DNA from: Rhodococcus spelaei
Lineage (GTDB): Bacteria > Actinomycetota > Actinomycetes > Mycobacteriales > Mycobacteriaceae
NCBI RefSeq assembly: GCF_006704125.1
Contig: NZ_VIGH01000003.1
Coordinates: 248,001 to 312,000, forward strand
DNA: 64,000 nucleotides
Direction of reading: 5' to 3'
Below, piece after piece: positions 19,213 through 29,832 of this stretch. Under the pieces are notes generated by a model, which saw nothing but the letters and a program-made list of their open reading frames with translations, was not told the origin of the DNA and ran no database searches. Positions within the stretch are counted from its first letter, which is position 1. Each line of letters begins with the position of its first letter. The position numbers and the translations under genes are program-made.

Positions 19213-20649
19213 ATGGTCGTCGACCCCGGACGCCTCGCCGCGCCGCACGGAGTGCCCGGGCACCTCGTCGACTTCGTGGAGGCGCTGCGCAAGCGCGGCA
19301 TTCCGGTCGGACCGTCGGAGACCGTCGACGCCGGCCAGGTGATGTCCGTCCTCGACCTGCTCGACCGGGAGGCGTTGCGGGAGGGTCTCGCGTGCTCGCT
19401 GCTGCGCCGGCCCACCCACCGCGCCACCTTCGACGCCCTGTTCGACCTGTGGTTCCCGGCGGCGGTCGGGCAACGCGCTGACGGCAGCACTGCCGAGGTC
19501 GCGATCCCGCGCACCGAGGACGACGAGGTGGACCTCGAGGCGCTGCGGGAGCTGATCGCCGGACTGCTGGTGGACGGTTCACCGGAGTCGCTCCAGCTGA
19601 TCGAGCAGCTCACTGCACAGCTGGTCGAGGAGCTCGGCAAGTACGAATCGTCCAAGGGCCCGTCCTTCTCCGCCTACCAGGCGCTGCGCGACGTCGCCCC
19701 GGAGACGCTCGTGTCCCGGATCCTCGACGGTCTGCTCGGAAATGCCGTGACCGGTGAGCACCCGGGCGGCGACTACGCCGCCGAGGTGGCCCGGCGCACC
19801 GCGAGGCAGCGTGTGGCCGACTTCCGCAAGATGGTCGAGATCGAGACCCGCCGCCGCTCGGCCGAACAGCTCGGCCGCGAACGCGTCGCGACCTACGGGG
19901 TGCCGAAATTGGCCGAGGAGGTCGACTTCCTGCGCGCCTCCGACTCCGAGCTGGTGGCGTTGCGCCGCACGGTCACCCCGCTGGCTCGGAAGCTGGCGTC
20001 CCGGCTGGCGGCTCGACGCAAGCGTTCCCGAGCGGGCGCGATCGACCTGCGCAAGACGCTGCGCAAGTCGATGTCCACAGGCGGGGTACCGATCGATCTG
20101 GTGCTGCGAAAGCCACGGCCGGCCCGGCCCGAACTTGTCGTGCTGTGCGACGTGTCGGGATCGGTGGCCGGTTTCAGCAACTTCACGCTGCTGTTGGTGC
20201 ACGCGCTGCGCGAGCAGTTCTCCCGGGTCCGGGTGTTCGCGTTCATCGACACCACCGACGAGGTGACCCGGTTCTTCGACGCGGGCGCCGACCTCGGTTC
20301 GTCGATGTCCCGGATGATCCGCGAGGCCGACCTGATCTGCTACGACGGCCACTCCGACTACGGCAACGCGATCGGGGTCTTCGCCGAGCGGTTCTCGCAC
20401 AGCCTGACCAGCAAGTCCTCGCTGCTGATCCTCGGCGACGCACGCAACAACTACCGCGACCCGAATCTCGCCGCGCTCACCCACCTGGCCTCGGTCGCCA
20501 AGCACACCCATTGGCTCAATCCCGAACCGCGCGGACAGTGGGGCAGCGGTGACTCCGCCGCGCACGTCTACGCCGACGCGGTGACCATGCACGAGTGCCG
20601 TTCCGCGCAGCAGCTCGCGGACGTGGTCGCGGGCCTGCTGCCCGTCTGA
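19213..20649 (+). CDS. VWA domain-containing protein, CoxE-like
   Basis: A 478-residue protein with a C-terminal von Willebrand A domain from about residue 310. The MIDAS motif is DVSGSVAG, and the later segment SDYGNAIG supplies the conserved threonine/aspartate region. The N-terminal 300 residues are helical and charged. It belongs to the CoxE-like group found next to MoxR ATPases, which together activate or assemble protein complexes. The ATG at 19213 follows GGAG with suitable spacing. Confidence 0.88.
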   Translation: MVVDPGRLAAPHGVPGHLVDFVEALRKRGIPVGPSETVDAGQVMSVLDLLDREALREGLACSLLRRPTHRATFDALFDLWFPAAVGQRADGSTAEVAIPRTEDDEVDLEALRELIAGLLVDGSPESLQLIEQLTAQLVEELGKYESSKGPSFSAYQALRDVAPETLVSRILDGLLGNAVTGEHPGGDYAAEVARRTARQRVADFRKMVEIETRRRSAEQLGRERVATYGVPKLAEEVDFLRASDSELVALRRTVTPLARKLASRLAARRKRSRAGAIDLRKTLRKSMSTGGVPIDLVLRKPRPARPELVVLCDVSGSVAGFSNFTLLLVHALREQFSRVRVFAFIDTTDEVTRFFDAGADLGSSMSRMIREADLICYDGHSDYGNAIGVFAERFSHSLTSKSSLLILGDARNNYRDPNLAALTHLASVAKHTHWLNPEPRGQWGSGDSAAHVYADAVTMHECRSAQQLADVVAGLLPV

Positions 20650-20685
20650 GCTTGGCGGTCGGGCAAGCCAGTAAGCTCGATCCTT

Positions 20686-21408
20686 GTGCGAAGCGCAGAG
20701 ACAGTCGGCAGGCGCCGCAGGCGGCTGGGGGTGATGGGTGGCACCTTCGACCCCATCCACCACGGTCACCTGGTCGCGGCGAGCGAGGTCTCCGACAGGT
20801 TCGGTCTCGACGAGGTGATCTTCGTCCCGACCGGCCAGCCCTGGCAGAAGGCGGGCAAGGAGGTCAGTCCCGCCGAGGACCGCTACCTGATGACGGTCAT
20901 CGCGACCGCCTCGAACCCCGGCTTCTCGGTGAGCCGCGTCGACGTGGACCGGGAGAAGGCCACCTACACCGTCGACACCCTGCGCGACCTGCGCGCCCAG
21001 AATCCCGACGCGGACCTCTACTTCATCACCGGCGCCGATGCGTTGGAAACGATCCTGTCCTGGCAGGATTGGGAGGAGCTGTTCCGGCTGGCGAAGTTCG
21101 TCGGCGTCAGCAGGCCCGGCTTCGAACTCGGCATCGAGCACCTCGCCGAGCACCTCACGGGCCAGCCGAAGGACGCGCTCACGCTCGTCGAGATCCCCGC
21201 CCTGGCGATCTCCTCGACCGAGTGTCGCCGACGGGCCAGCGAGAACCGGCCCGTCTGGTACCTGGTACCGGACGGGGTGGTGCAGTACATCTCCAAACGC
21301 AACCTCTACCGACCGCTCGACGCCGAGCGCCTCGACGGGGCTGTCACCGTGTCGCAACCGGCACCGGACAAGAGTCACATCCAACCGCAGAACCGGGAGA
21401 ACACGTAA
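20686..21408 (+). CDS. nadD: Nicotinate-nucleotide adenylyltransferase
   Basis: A 240-residue enzyme joining ATP and nicotinate mononucleotide to form deamido-NAD. The nucleotidyltransferase signature [11 protein letters not shown] spans residues 18-28, and the C-terminal ISSTECRRR matches the second ATP motif. The GTG at 20686 adds about 16 basic residues before the fold; an ATG at 20734 lies too close to the motif to be preferred. The stop codon directly abuts the rsfS start. Confidence 0.94.
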   Translation: MRSAETVGRRRRRLGVMGGTFDPIHHGHLVAASEVSDRFGLDEVIFVPTGQPWQKAGKEVSPAEDRYLMTVIATASNPGFSVSRVDVDREKATYTVDTLRDLRAQNPDADLYFITGADALETILSWQDWEELFRLAKFVGVSRPGFELGIEHLAEHLTGQPKDALTLVEIPALAISSTECRRRASENRPVWYLVPDGVVQYISKRNLYRPLDAERLDGAVTVSQPAPDKSHIQPQNRENT

Positions 21409-21828
21409 GTGAGCGCATCCGCCGAAGCCACCGAAATGTCGCGCATCGCAGCGCTGGCCGCAGACGAGAAGCTGGCCAACGATGTGGTCGTCCTCGACGT
21501 CTCCGAGCAGCTGGTCATCACCGACTGCTTCGTCATCGCCTCCGCGTCGAACGAGCGTCAGGTCAACTCGATCGTCGAGAACATCGAGGACAAGCTCCGC
21601 GAGGCGGGGCACAAGCCGGTCCGCAAGGAGGGCACCCGCGAGGGGCGCTGGGCGCTGCTGGACTACATCGACATGGTCGTGCACGTCCAGCACGACGACG
21701 AGCGGAACTTCTACGGCCTCGAGCGACTGTGGAAGGACTGCCCGGTCATCGCCGTCGAGGGCATCGAGCGCACCGCGACCGAGGGTACTGCCGAGCGCGC
21801 TGCGACCGACGGGGAGAGCGAGCAGTGA
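21409..21828 (+). CDS. rsfS: Ribosome silencing factor RsfS
   Basis: A 139-residue Iojap/DUF143 protein that binds uL14 on the 50S subunit and blocks subunit joining in poor growth conditions. The core DVSEQLVITDCFVIASASNERQ and the EGTREGRWALLDYIDMVVHV stretch are diagnostic. The C-terminal 25 residues are an acidic, alanine-rich tail. GTG start with no gap after nadD; the stop overlaps the next gene, so the operon is tightly coupled. Confidence 0.95.
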   Translation: MSASAEATEMSRIAALAADEKLANDVVVLDVSEQLVITDCFVIASASNERQVNSIVENIEDKLREAGHKPVRKEGTREGRWALLDYIDMVVHVQHDDERNFYGLERLWKDCPVIAVEGIERTATEGTAERAATDGESEQ

Positions 21829-22481
21829 CGTCCGGCCGCCCCGCCCGGCGGCTGATCCTGCTCCGGCACGGCCAGACCGAGTACAACGCGGACGACCGCA
21901 TGCAGGGCCAGCTCGACACGGACCTGTCCGAACTCGGTCGCGTCCAGGCCAAGTCCGCGGCCCGCGCGCTCGCCGACCGGGAGCCCGTCGCGTTGATCAG
22001 TTCGGACCTGCGCCGTGCCCTCGACACCGCCACCGCGCTCGGTGAGCACACCGGGCTGACGGTCGCGCGCGACGAGCGACTGCGCGAGACACACCTCGGG
22101 CAGTGGCAGGGCCTGACGCACACCCAGGTCGACGAGCGCGATCCCGGCGCTCGCGCCGCCTGGCGTGCCGACGCCCGCTGGGCACCGCCCGGCGGCGAGA
22201 GCCGCATCGACGTCGCCCGGCGGTCGACGCCGGTGGTCGCCGAACTGGTCGCCGCACGTGAGCAGTGGGGCGAGGACCCGATCGTGCTGGTCGCGCACGG
22301 CGGGCTGATCGCCGCCCTGACCGCGGCCCTGCTGGACCTGCCCGTGGAGCGGTGGCCGGTGCTCGGCGGCCTCGGTAACACCAGCTGGGTGCAGCTCAGT
22401 GGGCATGGGGAGCCGGATGCGGTGAACTGGCGACTCGACGTGTGGAACGCCTCGGCGACGGTGGCCGGCGATGTCCTCTGA
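21825..22481 (+). CDS. gpgP: Glucosyl-3-phosphoglycerate phosphatase-like histidine phosphatase
   Basis: A 218-residue histidine phosphatase (phosphoglycerate mutase superfamily). The catalytic RHG is at residues 14-16 and the second histidine lies in LVAHGGLI. Position between rsfS and octT matches mycobacterial GpgP, which dephosphorylates glucosyl-3-phosphoglycerate on the way to methylglucose lipopolysaccharides. The specific name rests on this synteny. The GTG start overlaps the rsfS stop by 4 bp, and the 3' end overlaps octT by 11 bp. Confidence 0.85.
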   Translation: MTSGRPARRLILLRHGQTEYNADDRMQGQLDTDLSELGRVQAKSAARALADREPVALISSDLRRALDTATALGEHTGLTVARDERLRETHLGQWQGLTHTQVDERDPGARAAWRADARWAPPGGESRIDVARRSTPVVAELVAAREQWGEDPIVLVAHGGLIAALTAALLDLPVERWPVLGGLGNTSWVQLSGHGEPDAVNWRLDVWNASATVAGDVL

Positions 22482-23256
22482 CCTCGCGGCGTCGGATTCG
22501 GCGCCCGCCGAGCGGCCGGTCCTGCTGGTCCTGGCCGACTCGCTGTCGTACTTCGGACCGAAGGGCGGTCTGGCCGCCGACCACCCGCGGATCTGGCCGA
22601 GCCTGGTCGCCGCGGAGCTGGGTTGGGACGTCGAACTGGTCGCGCGGATCGGCTGGACCAGCCGGGACGCCTACTGGGCCCTGATCCAGGACCCGCGGGT
22701 GTGGGCCGCTGTGCCGCGGGCCGGTGCGGTCGTGTTCGCCGTCGGCGGCATGGACTCTTTGCCGTCGCCGCTGCCGACCGCGCTGCGCGAACAGATCCGG
22801 TACGTCCGTCCGCCCGCGCTGCGGCGGGTGGTGCGCTCGACCTACCAGTGGTTGCAGCCGCGGCTCTCGCCGCTCGGCTGGCCGGTGGCACTGCCGCCGA
22901 AGCTGAGCGGCGAGTATCTCGAAAGCTCCAGGGCGGCACTGGAATACATGCGACCCGAACTGCCCGTCATCGGAACCCTGCCGTCGGTGCACGACTGCGA
23001 GGCCTACGGCAAGGTGCACACGGGCCGCCCCGCGGCGGTCCGGGCGCTCGAGTCCTGGGGCGCCGAGAAGGGTGTGCCGCTGGTCGACCTCGCGGAGGCC
23101 GTGCGGGACAACGTGTTCTCCGACCGCGGCAACCCGGACGGGATCCACTGGGGCTGGGACGGGCACGAGGCGGTGGCCGCGGCGATGCTGTCCGCCATCA
23201 GGACGGCACTGGCGGCCGATACCGGGAGCGTGAGCGTCGCGGACGGGTCGCGGTAA
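22471..23256 (+). CDS. octT: Diglucosylglycerate octanoyltransferase-like SGNH protein
   Basis: A 261-residue SGNH-hydrolase-like protein. The nucleophile block is [10 protein letters not shown] (S24) and the C-terminal catalytic pair appears in [12 protein letters not shown]. Position after gpgP and before degV matches mycobacterial OctT (Rv2418c family), which adds octanoate to diglucosylglycerate, an early methylglucose lipopolysaccharide intermediate. Function is inferred from family plus gene order. Confidence 0.82.
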   Translation: MSSDLAASDSAPAERPVLLVLADSLSYFGPKGGLAADHPRIWPSLVAAELGWDVELVARIGWTSRDAYWALIQDPRVWAAVPRAGAVVFAVGGMDSLPSPLPTALREQIRYVRPPALRRVVRSTYQWLQPRLSPLGWPVALPPKLSGEYLESSRAALEYMRPELPVIGTLPSVHDCEAYGKVHTGRPAAVRALESWGAEKGVPLVDLAEAVRDNVFSDRGNPDGIHWGWDGHEAVAAAMLSAIRTALAADTGSVSVADGSR

Positions 23257-23261
23257 CGCCG

Positions 23262-24119
23262 ATGCCCGTTGTCGTCGTCACCGATTCGTCGGCCTGCATC
23301 GACCCCGAGTTGGTGGCGCAGTACGACATTCGCGTGGTGCCCCTGCACGTCCTGGTCGACGGCCGGGACCTGCGCGAGGGACTCGACCCGATGCCCGACG
23401 ACCTGCCCGCCGGCGCGACCGTCACCACCTCCGGTGCGTCCCCCGGCGAGCTGGCCGAGGTGTACGCGGGGGCGCTCGAGGACAGTGACGGCGACGGGGT
23501 TCTGGCCGTCCACATCTCCCGCCAGCTCTCCGGCACCTGGGAGGCGGGCAGGCAGGCCGCACAGGCACTGGGACCGACAGTCCGGCTGGTCGACTCCCAG
23601 TCCACCGCAATGGGAACCGGCTATCCGGCGTTGGCCGCGGCGCGGGTCGCGGCGGCGGGTGGGGACCTGCGCACGGTCTACGAACGCGCGGTCGAGGTGG
23701 CCGACCGTGGTCGGGTACTGATCATGGTCGACCGACTCGACCACCTGCGCCGCGGCGGCCGGATCGGTACCGCCGCCGCGCTGCTCGGCACCGCCCTCGC
23801 CATGAAGCCGGTGCTGCACCTGGCGGACGGCAAGCTGGTGCTCAAGGAGAAGACCCGCACCACCACCAAGGCGCTGGCCAGGCTGGTCGACGGGATCGTG
23901 GAGTTCGCGGGTGACGGCGACGTCGCGGTCGCGGTGCATCACCTCCAGGCCGCGGACCGGGCGGAGGAGGTGGCCGCGGCACTGCGCGAACGGCTGCCCC
24001 ACGCGAGCGAGTTCGTGGTCTCCGAGTTCGGGGCGGTGCTCGGCGCGCACGTCGGACCGGGAGCGGTCGGGGTGCTGGTGATACCCGGGGGCGCGGGAAT
24101 TCGGTCGAACCCGCAGTAG
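23262..24119 (+). CDS. DegV family fatty-acid-binding protein
   Basis: A 285-residue DegV/EDD-fold protein. The N-terminal VVVVTDSSACI, TTSGASPGE and HISRQLSGTW segments form the fatty-acid head-group site. In Firmicutes such proteins (FakB) deliver fatty acids to the kinase FakA; no fakA is nearby. It lies 5 bp after octT and probably ends that operon. The 125-bp gap before comEA contains two ATCCACA sequences and no gene. Confidence 0.88.
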   Translation: MPVVVVTDSSACIDPELVAQYDIRVVPLHVLVDGRDLREGLDPMPDDLPAGATVTTSGASPGELAEVYAGALEDSDGDGVLAVHISRQLSGTWEAGRQAAQALGPTVRLVDSQSTAMGTGYPALAAARVAAAGGDLRTVYERAVEVADRGRVLIMVDRLDHLRRGGRIGTAAALLGTALAMKPVLHLADGKLVLKEKTRTTTKALARLVDGIVEFAGDGDVAVAVHHLQAADRAEEVAAALRERLPHASEFVVSEFGAVLGAHVGPGAVGVLVIPGGAGIRSNPQ

Positions 24120-24244
24120 TGGTTACGGCCCGCGCACTGACCGGGCCAAACTGTTCATCCACAGGCCGAAAACTATCCACAGCGGCAGCCGATTTCGCAG
24201 TTCGAGCGGCAGGCCGAGGCGGACCGCGGTCCTAGCGTCGGGGC

Positions 24245-25081
24245 ATGCGCAGCACGGACGAGGCACGCGAACAGATCAGGCGGCGACTCGACGCGATCAC
24301 TCGCGTCGCGCCGGCCGGCGACGAGGACGCCGAGGAGCCGGACCAGCAGGCCGGGCGGCGCCCCGACTGGCTCGAGCCCGGCCCGCCACCGTCCCGGCCG
24401 CGGGCGCGCTTCGCGCCGGGACGACGCGGGGTGGCCGCGCTGGTGCTGGTCGGGGTGGTCGCTGCTGTGGTCGGGGTGGTCGGGGCGTGGCGAGACCGCC
24501 CGGTGGCGCACGCGGTCGCGCCGCTGCCCGCGGTGGAGGCCGACGGAGCCCCGGTATCCGAATCGGCACCCCAGCCCGCACCCACGCCGCCTGCCGATCC
24601 GGTCGCACCGCCCGCCCTCGACATGGTGGTCAGCGTGGTCGGACTGGTGCGCACCGCGGGTCTCGTGCACCTGCCGACCGGTGCGCGGATCGCGGACGCG
24701 CTCGCCGCGGCGGGCGGCGCGCGGGAGGGCGCGGACCTGCTCGGGCTCAACCTCGCGCAGAAGTTGGCGGACGGCGATCAGGTGCTGGTGGGCCTCGCCC
24801 CGCCGGAGGGTGCGGCCGTCACGGTCGGGAGCGCGACGGTCGGGGCCGGATCGTCCACCGCGGGGACGTCCGCCGCCCCCGCCGCCGGCGGGAAGGTCAA
24901 CCTGAACACCGCGACAGCCGAACAGTTGGACGCCCTGCCCGGGGTCGGCCCGGTGACGGCCGCGGCGATCCTGGCCTGGCGGCAGACCAACGGCCGCTTC
25001 ACCGATGTCGAACAACTCGGTGAGGTGGACGGCATCGGCCCCGGCCGGCTGCAGAAGCTGCGTGACCTCGTGACCGTCTGA
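24245..25081 (+). CDS. comEA: ComEA-family DNA-binding protein
   Basis: A 278-residue protein with a cytoplasmic arginine- and proline-rich N-terminus, one transmembrane segment (about residues 60-80), a proline-rich linker, an SLBB-like domain (about 125-185) and C-terminal tandem helix-hairpin-helix motifs. The last include LNTATAEQLDALPGVGP and LGEVDGIGPGRLQ. It binds double-stranded DNA outside the membrane for uptake through ComEC. The stop overlaps the comEC ATG by one base. Confidence 0.9.
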   Translation: MRSTDEAREQIRRRLDAITRVAPAGDEDAEEPDQQAGRRPDWLEPGPPPSRPRARFAPGRRGVAALVLVGVVAAVVGVVGAWRDRPVAHAVAPLPAVEADGAPVSESAPQPAPTPPADPVAPPALDMVVSVVGLVRTAGLVHLPTGARIADALAAAGGAREGADLLGLNLAQKLADGDQVLVGLAPPEGAAVTVGSATVGAGSSTAGTSAAPAAGGKVNLNTATAEQLDALPGVGPVTAAAILAWRQTNGRFTDVEQLGEVDGIGPGRLQKLRDLVTV

Positions 25082-27432
25082 TGGCCGCACCGGAGACCGG
25101 GGCGGTCGACCTGCGACTGCTCCCGTCCGCCGGAATGTGCTGGGCGGCAACGGTGACCGGCATCGAGGCAGGCTGGCAGGCGTCCTTGTGGCTTGCGCTC
25201 GGCGCGGTCGTCGTCGCAGGCGTGGTCGGCTGGCTCGGACGACGGACCGCGGTGGCGGCGATCGCGGTGGCCGCGCTCCTGGTCGGCGCCGGGTTCGCGG
25301 TCGCGACCGCCGCTCGCGAGCACGCGGTGGCGACGCATCCGCTGGCCGCACTCGCCGCGGCGGGTGGCAATGCGACAGTCACCGCCGTGCCGGTGGACGA
25401 CCCGAAACCGGTGCGCTCGCCCTCCGGGGACACCGTGATGATCCGTGCGAACCTGCGATCGCTCGGCGCGGGCATCGGCGCGGGGGACACCGAGATCGGC
25501 GGGGCGGTACTGGTGTTCGCGCCCGCTGACGGCTGGAGCGACCTGCTGCCGGGGCAACCGGTCACCCTGCGCGGCGCGGTCAGTCCGCCGCTGCGCCGCG
25601 ACCTCACCGTCGCGGTGATCCGCGCGGTCGGCCCGCCCCGACACGTCGAGCCGGCCCCGTGGCCGCAGCGGGCGGCGGGCGCGGTGCGAGCCCGGTTCGC
25701 GGCGGCGGCCGCGGCTGTGTTGCCGCCCGATCCGGCCGGATTGCTGCCCGGGCTGGTGGTCGGCGACACCTCGGCCCTGCCGACCGGCGTCAAGGACGAC
25801 TTCACGACCGTGGGCCTGACGCACCTCACCGCGGTCTCCGGGGCCAACGTCTCGATCATCCTCGGCGCGGTGCTGCTGCTGGTGCGGGCTCTGGCGCTCG
25901 GGCCGCGCACCTCCGCGGTGATCGCGGCACTCGCGTTGGTGGGCTTCGTGGTCCTGGCCCGCCCCTCACCGAGTGTGCTGCGGGCGGCGGTGATGGGCGC
26001 GGTCGCGCTGCTGGCCCTGGTCGCCGGTCGTCGCAAGCAGGCGATGCCCGCGCTCGGGGCCGCGGTGATCGTCCTGCTGGCCCTCTCGCCTGCGCTCGCG
26101 GTGAACTTCGGGTTCGCGTTGTCGGTGGCGGCGACGGCCGCACTGGTGCTGATCGCACCGGGCTGGGCGCAGCGGCTGACCGCCCGCGGCTGGCCCCGGG
26201 CGGTGGCCGAGGCGGTCGCGGTGGCGGCCGCCGCACACGTGGTGACGATGCCGATCGTGGCGGCGATGTCGGGCACGGTGAGCACCGTCGCGATCGTGGC
26301 GAACCTCGCGGTGGCCCCGGTGATCGCGCTGGTGACCGTGGTGGGCGCGGTGGCGGCGGTCGGCGCCACCGCGTGGATGCCGTTGGGGGAGTTGGTGGTT
26401 CGAGCGACCGGTCCGCCGCTGTGGTGGCTGCTGTGGGTGGCGCGCGAGGCCGCTGGGGTGCCGGGTGCGACGGTGACCGTGCCGTCGGGCCTGCTCGGTG
26501 CCGGGGTGACGGCCGCCGCGGTGGTGGCACTGGTGGTCGCGATGCGGCGACCGCGACTGCGGCGAATGACGGCGGCGGTCGTGCTCGGACTGGCACTGGT
26601 ATGGGTGCCCGTTCGGGTGCTCTGGCCGGGCTGGCCGGTCCGCGGCTGGGTGCTGGTGGCCTGCGACGTCGGGCAGGGCGACGCGCTGGTCCTCGACGCC
26701 GGCGGCGGGGCGGTCGTGGTGGTCGATGCGGGCCCGGAGCCACGCCTGGTCGACGGCTGCCTGGACCGGCTCGGGGTGCGGACGGTGGCGGCGGTGGTGT
26801 TGACCCACCTGCACGCCGACCACGTCGACGGTCTGCCGGGGGTGTTGCGGGGGCGGACGGTCGGTGAGGTGGTGATCGGGCCGATGCGATTGCCGGAGGA
26901 CGGTTTTCGTCGCGTCCGCGATCAGTCGTCGGCGGTCGGGGTGCCGCTGCGCGAGGTGCGGGCGGGACAGGCGCTGCGGGTGGGGGAGCTGACATTCCGG
27001 GTGCTGGGTCCGACGCTGCCCGTGCCCCGGGACCGCCGCGACGCCGCGGACGCCGCGAACGACCAGTCACTGGTGCTGTCGGTGGACACGGCCGTCGGCC
27101 GGATCCTGCTGACCGGGGACGTGGAGGCCGAAGGCCAGCGGGACCTACTGCGCGACCACGTGCCGCTTACCGCCGACATCCTCAAGCTGCCGCACCACGG
27201 CTCGCGCACGACGACGCCGGAGTTCCTGCGTGCGGTCGGGGCGCGGGTGGTGGTCGTGTCGGTCGGCGCGGGAAACACCTTCGGGCACCCGAATCCGGGC
27301 GTGCTCGCGACCGTCCGTGACGGCGGTGCGAGTGTCGCGCGCACCGACCAGGGCGGGGACATCGCGGTGAGCAGGTCCGGCGGCGGGGCCACTGCCGTCA
27401 GCCACCGTCGGCGTGGCACGATCGTCCGGTGA
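25081..27432 (+). CDS. comEC: ComEC/Rec2 family DNA-uptake channel
   Basis: A 783-residue membrane protein: N-terminal OB-like region, about ten helices forming the competence domain ([17 protein letters not shown] is typical), then a C-terminal metallo-beta-lactamase domain with [10 protein letters not shown] (H576, H578, D580, H581). The channel carries single-stranded DNA into the cell, and the lactamase-like part is a proposed nuclease. Natural competence is rarely shown in this group, so whether it is active is open. It overlaps holA by GTGA. Confidence 0.9.
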   Translation: MAAPETGAVDLRLLPSAGMCWAATVTGIEAGWQASLWLALGAVVVAGVVGWLGRRTAVAAIAVAALLVGAGFAVATAAREHAVATHPLAALAAAGGNATVTAVPVDDPKPVRSPSGDTVMIRANLRSLGAGIGAGDTEIGGAVLVFAPADGWSDLLPGQPVTLRGAVSPPLRRDLTVAVIRAVGPPRHVEPAPWPQRAAGAVRARFAAAAAAVLPPDPAGLLPGLVVGDTSALPTGVKDDFTTVGLTHLTAVSGANVSIILGAVLLLVRALALGPRTSAVIAALALVGFVVLARPSPSVLRAAVMGAVALLALVAGRRKQAMPALGAAVIVLLALSPALAVNFGFALSVAATAALVLIAPGWAQRLTARGWPRAVAEAVAVAAAAHVVTMPIVAAMSGTVSTVAIVANLAVAPVIALVTVVGAVAAVGATAWMPLGELVVRATGPPLWWLLWVAREAAGVPGATVTVPSGLLGAGVTAAAVVALVVAMRRPRLRRMTAAVVLGLALVWVPVRVLWPGWPVRGWVLVACDVGQGDALVLDAGGGAVVVVDAGPEPRLVDGCLDRLGVRTVAAVVLTHLHADHVDGLPGVLRGRTVGEVVIGPMRLPEDGFRRVRDQSSAVGVPLREVRAGQALRVGELTFRVLGPTLPVPRDRRDAADAANDQSLVLSVDTAVGRILLTGDVEAEGQRDLLRDHVPLTADILKLPHHGSRTTTPEFLRAVGARVVVVSVGAGNTFGHPNPGVLATVRDGGASVARTDQGGDIAVSRSGGGATAVSHRRRGTIVR

Positions 27433-28397
27433 GCCCGACCTCCCCGCCCGCCCAGCTCCACCTCGTCCTCGGTGACGAGGAACTCCTGATCGAACGCGCG
27501 GTCGCGGCGGTCGTCGCGCAGGTGCGGGCGGCCTCGGCCACCGCGGAGGACGTGCCGGTCAGCCGGCTGCGGGCCGGCGACGCCAGCCCCGCCGAACTGG
27601 CCGAACTGCTCAGCCCGTCACTGTTCGCCGAGGACAAGGTGATCGTGCTCGAGGCCGCCGCGGAGGCCGGCAAGGATGCGGTGACGCTGCTGCTCGACGC
27701 GGCGAGCGCGCCGCCCGAGGGCTTCACACTCGTGGTGCTGCATTCCGGCGGTGGTCGCGCGAAGGCGATGGTCGGCGCGCTGCAGAAAGCGGGCGCCACT
27801 GTGCACGAGTGCGCCAAGCTCGCCAAGTCCGCTCTGCCCGACTTCGTGCGCGGCGAGTTCCGCACCGCCGGGGTGCGGGCCTCCCCGGAGGTGATCCAGG
27901 TGGTGCTCGACGCGGTCGGGTCCGACCTCCGCGAACTGGCAGCCGCGTGCTCCCAGCTGGCGGCGGACACCGGCGGCAAGATCGATGTCGCTGCCGTGCA
28001 GCGCTACTACTCGGGCAAGGCGGAGGTCTCCGGCTTCGACGTCGCCGAACTCGCCGTCTCCGGGGACCGGGTCGCGGCCATGGAGGCGCTGCGATGGGCG
28101 ATGCTGCGCGGCGTGCCGCACGTGCTGCTCGCCGACGCCCTCGCCGACGCGGTGCACACGGTCGCGCGGGTGGCCTCGGCCGGCCGCGGCGATCCGTTCC
28201 GGATGGCGTCCGAGCTGGGCATGCCGCCGTGGAAGATCAAGAAGGCCCAGGGGCAGGCCCGCGGCTGGCGGCCGGAGACCATCGGCACCGCGCTCGGGGT
28301 GGTCGCGCAGCTCAACGCGGACGTCAAGGGCGCCGCCGCCGACCCGGACTACGCCGTCGAGTTCGCGGTGCGCCGGGTGTCGGAGCTGAGGGGCTGA
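27429..28397 (+). CDS. holA: DNA polymerase III delta subunit
   Basis: A 322-residue clamp-loader delta subunit. The N-terminal [16 protein letters not shown] opening is typical of HolA, followed by the AAA+-like fold without Walker motifs and a helical C-terminal collar domain ([15 protein letters not shown]). It opens the beta clamp during clamp loading. The GTG overlaps the comEC stop. Convergent with rpsT, with a shared terminator hairpin at 28430-28456. Confidence 0.93.
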   Translation: MSPTSPPAQLHLVLGDEELLIERAVAAVVAQVRAASATAEDVPVSRLRAGDASPAELAELLSPSLFAEDKVIVLEAAAEAGKDAVTLLLDAASAPPEGFTLVVLHSGGGRAKAMVGALQKAGATVHECAKLAKSALPDFVRGEFRTAGVRASPEVIQVVLDAVGSDLRELAAACSQLAADTGGKIDVAAVQRYYSGKAEVSGFDVAELAVSGDRVAAMEALRWAMLRGVPHVLLADALADAVHTVARVASAGRGDPFRMASELGMPPWKIKKAQGQARGWRPETIGTALGVVAQLNADVKGAAADPDYAVEFAVRRVSELRG

Positions 28398-28429
28398 GGA
28401 CCCGCACGACGGGCCACGGACACGCGAAA

Positions 28430-28456
28430 AACCGCCCGGTCGAGGACCGGGCGGTT
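28430..28456. terminator. Bidirectional terminator between holA and rpsT
   Basis: A perfect 12-bp stem (AACCGCCCGGTC / GACCGGGCGGTT) with a 3-nt GAG loop. On the minus strand it is followed by a short T-run (the complement of GAAAA), so it best serves rpsT; on the plus strand CTTGCTT follows. Confidence 0.85.
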
Positions 28457-28474
28457 CTTGCTTGACGTCTCAGA

Positions 28475-28735
28475 TCAGAGCTTGTTCGCGGCCAGCGAGA
28501 GGGCCGACTTCTTGTTGGCGGCCTGGTTGGCGTGGATGACGCCCTTGCTGGCAGCCTTGTCGAGCTTGCGGCTCGCGGAGACCAGGAGCTCGTTGGCCTT
28601 GTCCTTGTCACCCGCAGCCGCGGCCTCGCGGAAGGAACGGATCGCGGTACGCAGCGAGGACTTCACCGACTGGTTGCGCAGTCGCTGACGCTCGTTGGTA
28701 CGGATCCGCTTCACCTGGGACTTGATGTTGGCCAC
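28475..28735 (-). CDS. rpsT: 30S ribosomal protein S20
   Basis: The 86-residue S20 protein, a primary 16S rRNA binder. The basic N-terminus [20 protein letters not shown] and the C-terminal alanine- and lysine-rich helix ([16 protein letters not shown]) are diagnostic. It is a single gene with its own terminator. The 305-bp gap to the divergent aquaporin gene shows no other gene; it holds only minor hairpins and presumably both promoters. Confidence 0.97.
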   Translation of the reverse strand: MANIKSQVKRIRTNERQRLRNQSVKSSLRTAIRSFREAAAAGDKDKANELLVSASRKLDKAASKGVIHANQAANKKSALSLAANKL

Positions 28736-29040
28736 GCGTAAAATCCTGTCGTCTTTGCTGGTTTCTTGTCAAAGAAGCTTCGGGCGCATACGGGCGCCGA
28801 AGTTCGAGGCTACCAGGGATGGCGGGGCCAACCCAAACCGAGTGGCCTTGTGTGGGGCAAGCGACGACGCGTCGCACCCCGCTGACCCAGAGGTTACCGC
28901 ATCACCCGACGGTTGCCGGCGCTGGTCAGACTTACCGGTCCGTCGGGAACGGCGTGGCGCCCGGACAGGGGGGTTTTCCCGCGTTAGCGTCTCGATTTGA
29001 GAGTTTCCTTACACATGACCCTATTCAGCAAAGGTGGCAC

Positions 29041-29814
29041 ATGTCTCCTACGGCCCAGGAAGTGTTCGAGAAGGAACCCATCTCGGACGTCAAGAAGTAC
29101 ATCGCGGAGGGCATCGGCACCTTCGTGCTGGTGTTCGCCTCCGTCGGGACCGCGGTGATCGCCGGCGCCAAGGTGGGCAACCTCGGCGTCGCGCTCGCGT
29201 TCGGTCTGACCCTCCTCTTCCTCGTCTACGCGATCGGCCCCATTTCCGGCTGCCACGTGAACCCGGCGGTGACGTTCGGGCACCTCCTGCTCGGGCGGAT
29301 CAGTGCGGTGACGGCCAGTATCTACTGGATCGCGCAGGTGATCGGCGGCCTCGTCGCCGGCGTCGTGCTGTTCGCCGTGGCGAAGAGCCTGCCGTCCTAC
29401 GACCGGGCGGCCAACGGACTCGGGGCCAACGGATGGGGTGATCACAGTCCGTCCGCAATTCAGGGACCTCTCGGGTCAGTCCTGCAGAGTGGCTACGGCT
29501 TCGGCGGGATGATCGTCGTCGAGATCCTGCTCACCGCTCTGCTGGTGTTCGTGGTGCTGGCGTCCACCGACCAGATCTCGGACGTGTTCATGGCCGGTGT
29601 CTCGATCGGCTTCACCCTCGCGGTGATCCACCTCATGTCGATCCCGATCGACAACACCTCGGTCAACCCGGCGCGCAGCATCGGCGTCGCGTTCTTCCAG
29701 GACGGTGCGCCCAAGCAGTTGTGGGCCTTCATCGTCTTCCCGCTCGTCGGCGGTGCGCTCGGCGCGCTGGCCTACCGGGCGTTGTTCGGCAGGTACAACC
29801 GCATGAACGACTGA
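29041..29814 (+). CDS. aqpZ: Aquaporin (AqpZ-like MIP family)
   Basis: A 257-residue channel with six helices and both NPA motifs (74-76 in HVNPAVTF, 209-211 in SVNPARS). H197 and R212 fit the narrow water-selective filter of AqpZ rather than a glycerol facilitator. A 20-residue N-terminal cytoplasmic extension precedes TM1. The ATG at 29041 was chosen because upstream in-frame codons do not look coding. The terminator at 29833 follows the stop. Confidence 0.92.
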   Translation: MSPTAQEVFEKEPISDVKKYIAEGIGTFVLVFASVGTAVIAGAKVGNLGVALAFGLTLLFLVYAIGPISGCHVNPAVTFGHLLLGRISAVTASIYWIAQVIGGLVAGVVLFAVAKSLPSYDRAANGLGANGWGDHSPSAIQGPLGSVLQSGYGFGGMIVVEILLTALLVFVVLASTDQISDVFMAGVSIGFTLAVIHLMSIPIDNTSVNPARSIGVAFFQDGAPKQLWAFIVFPLVGGALGALAYRALFGRYNRMND

Positions 29815-29832
29815 CACCACCGGCAGTCGCAC

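Noticed and set aside
16934-19582. 882-codon frame antisense to proA and the MoxR gene
   Set aside because: Arises from codon bias opposite proA/moxR; no domain and arginine/glycine-rich composition.
25081-28397. Evidence of active natural competence
   Set aside because: comEA/comEC are present across this order without demonstrated transformation; no pilus or regulator genes are in the window.
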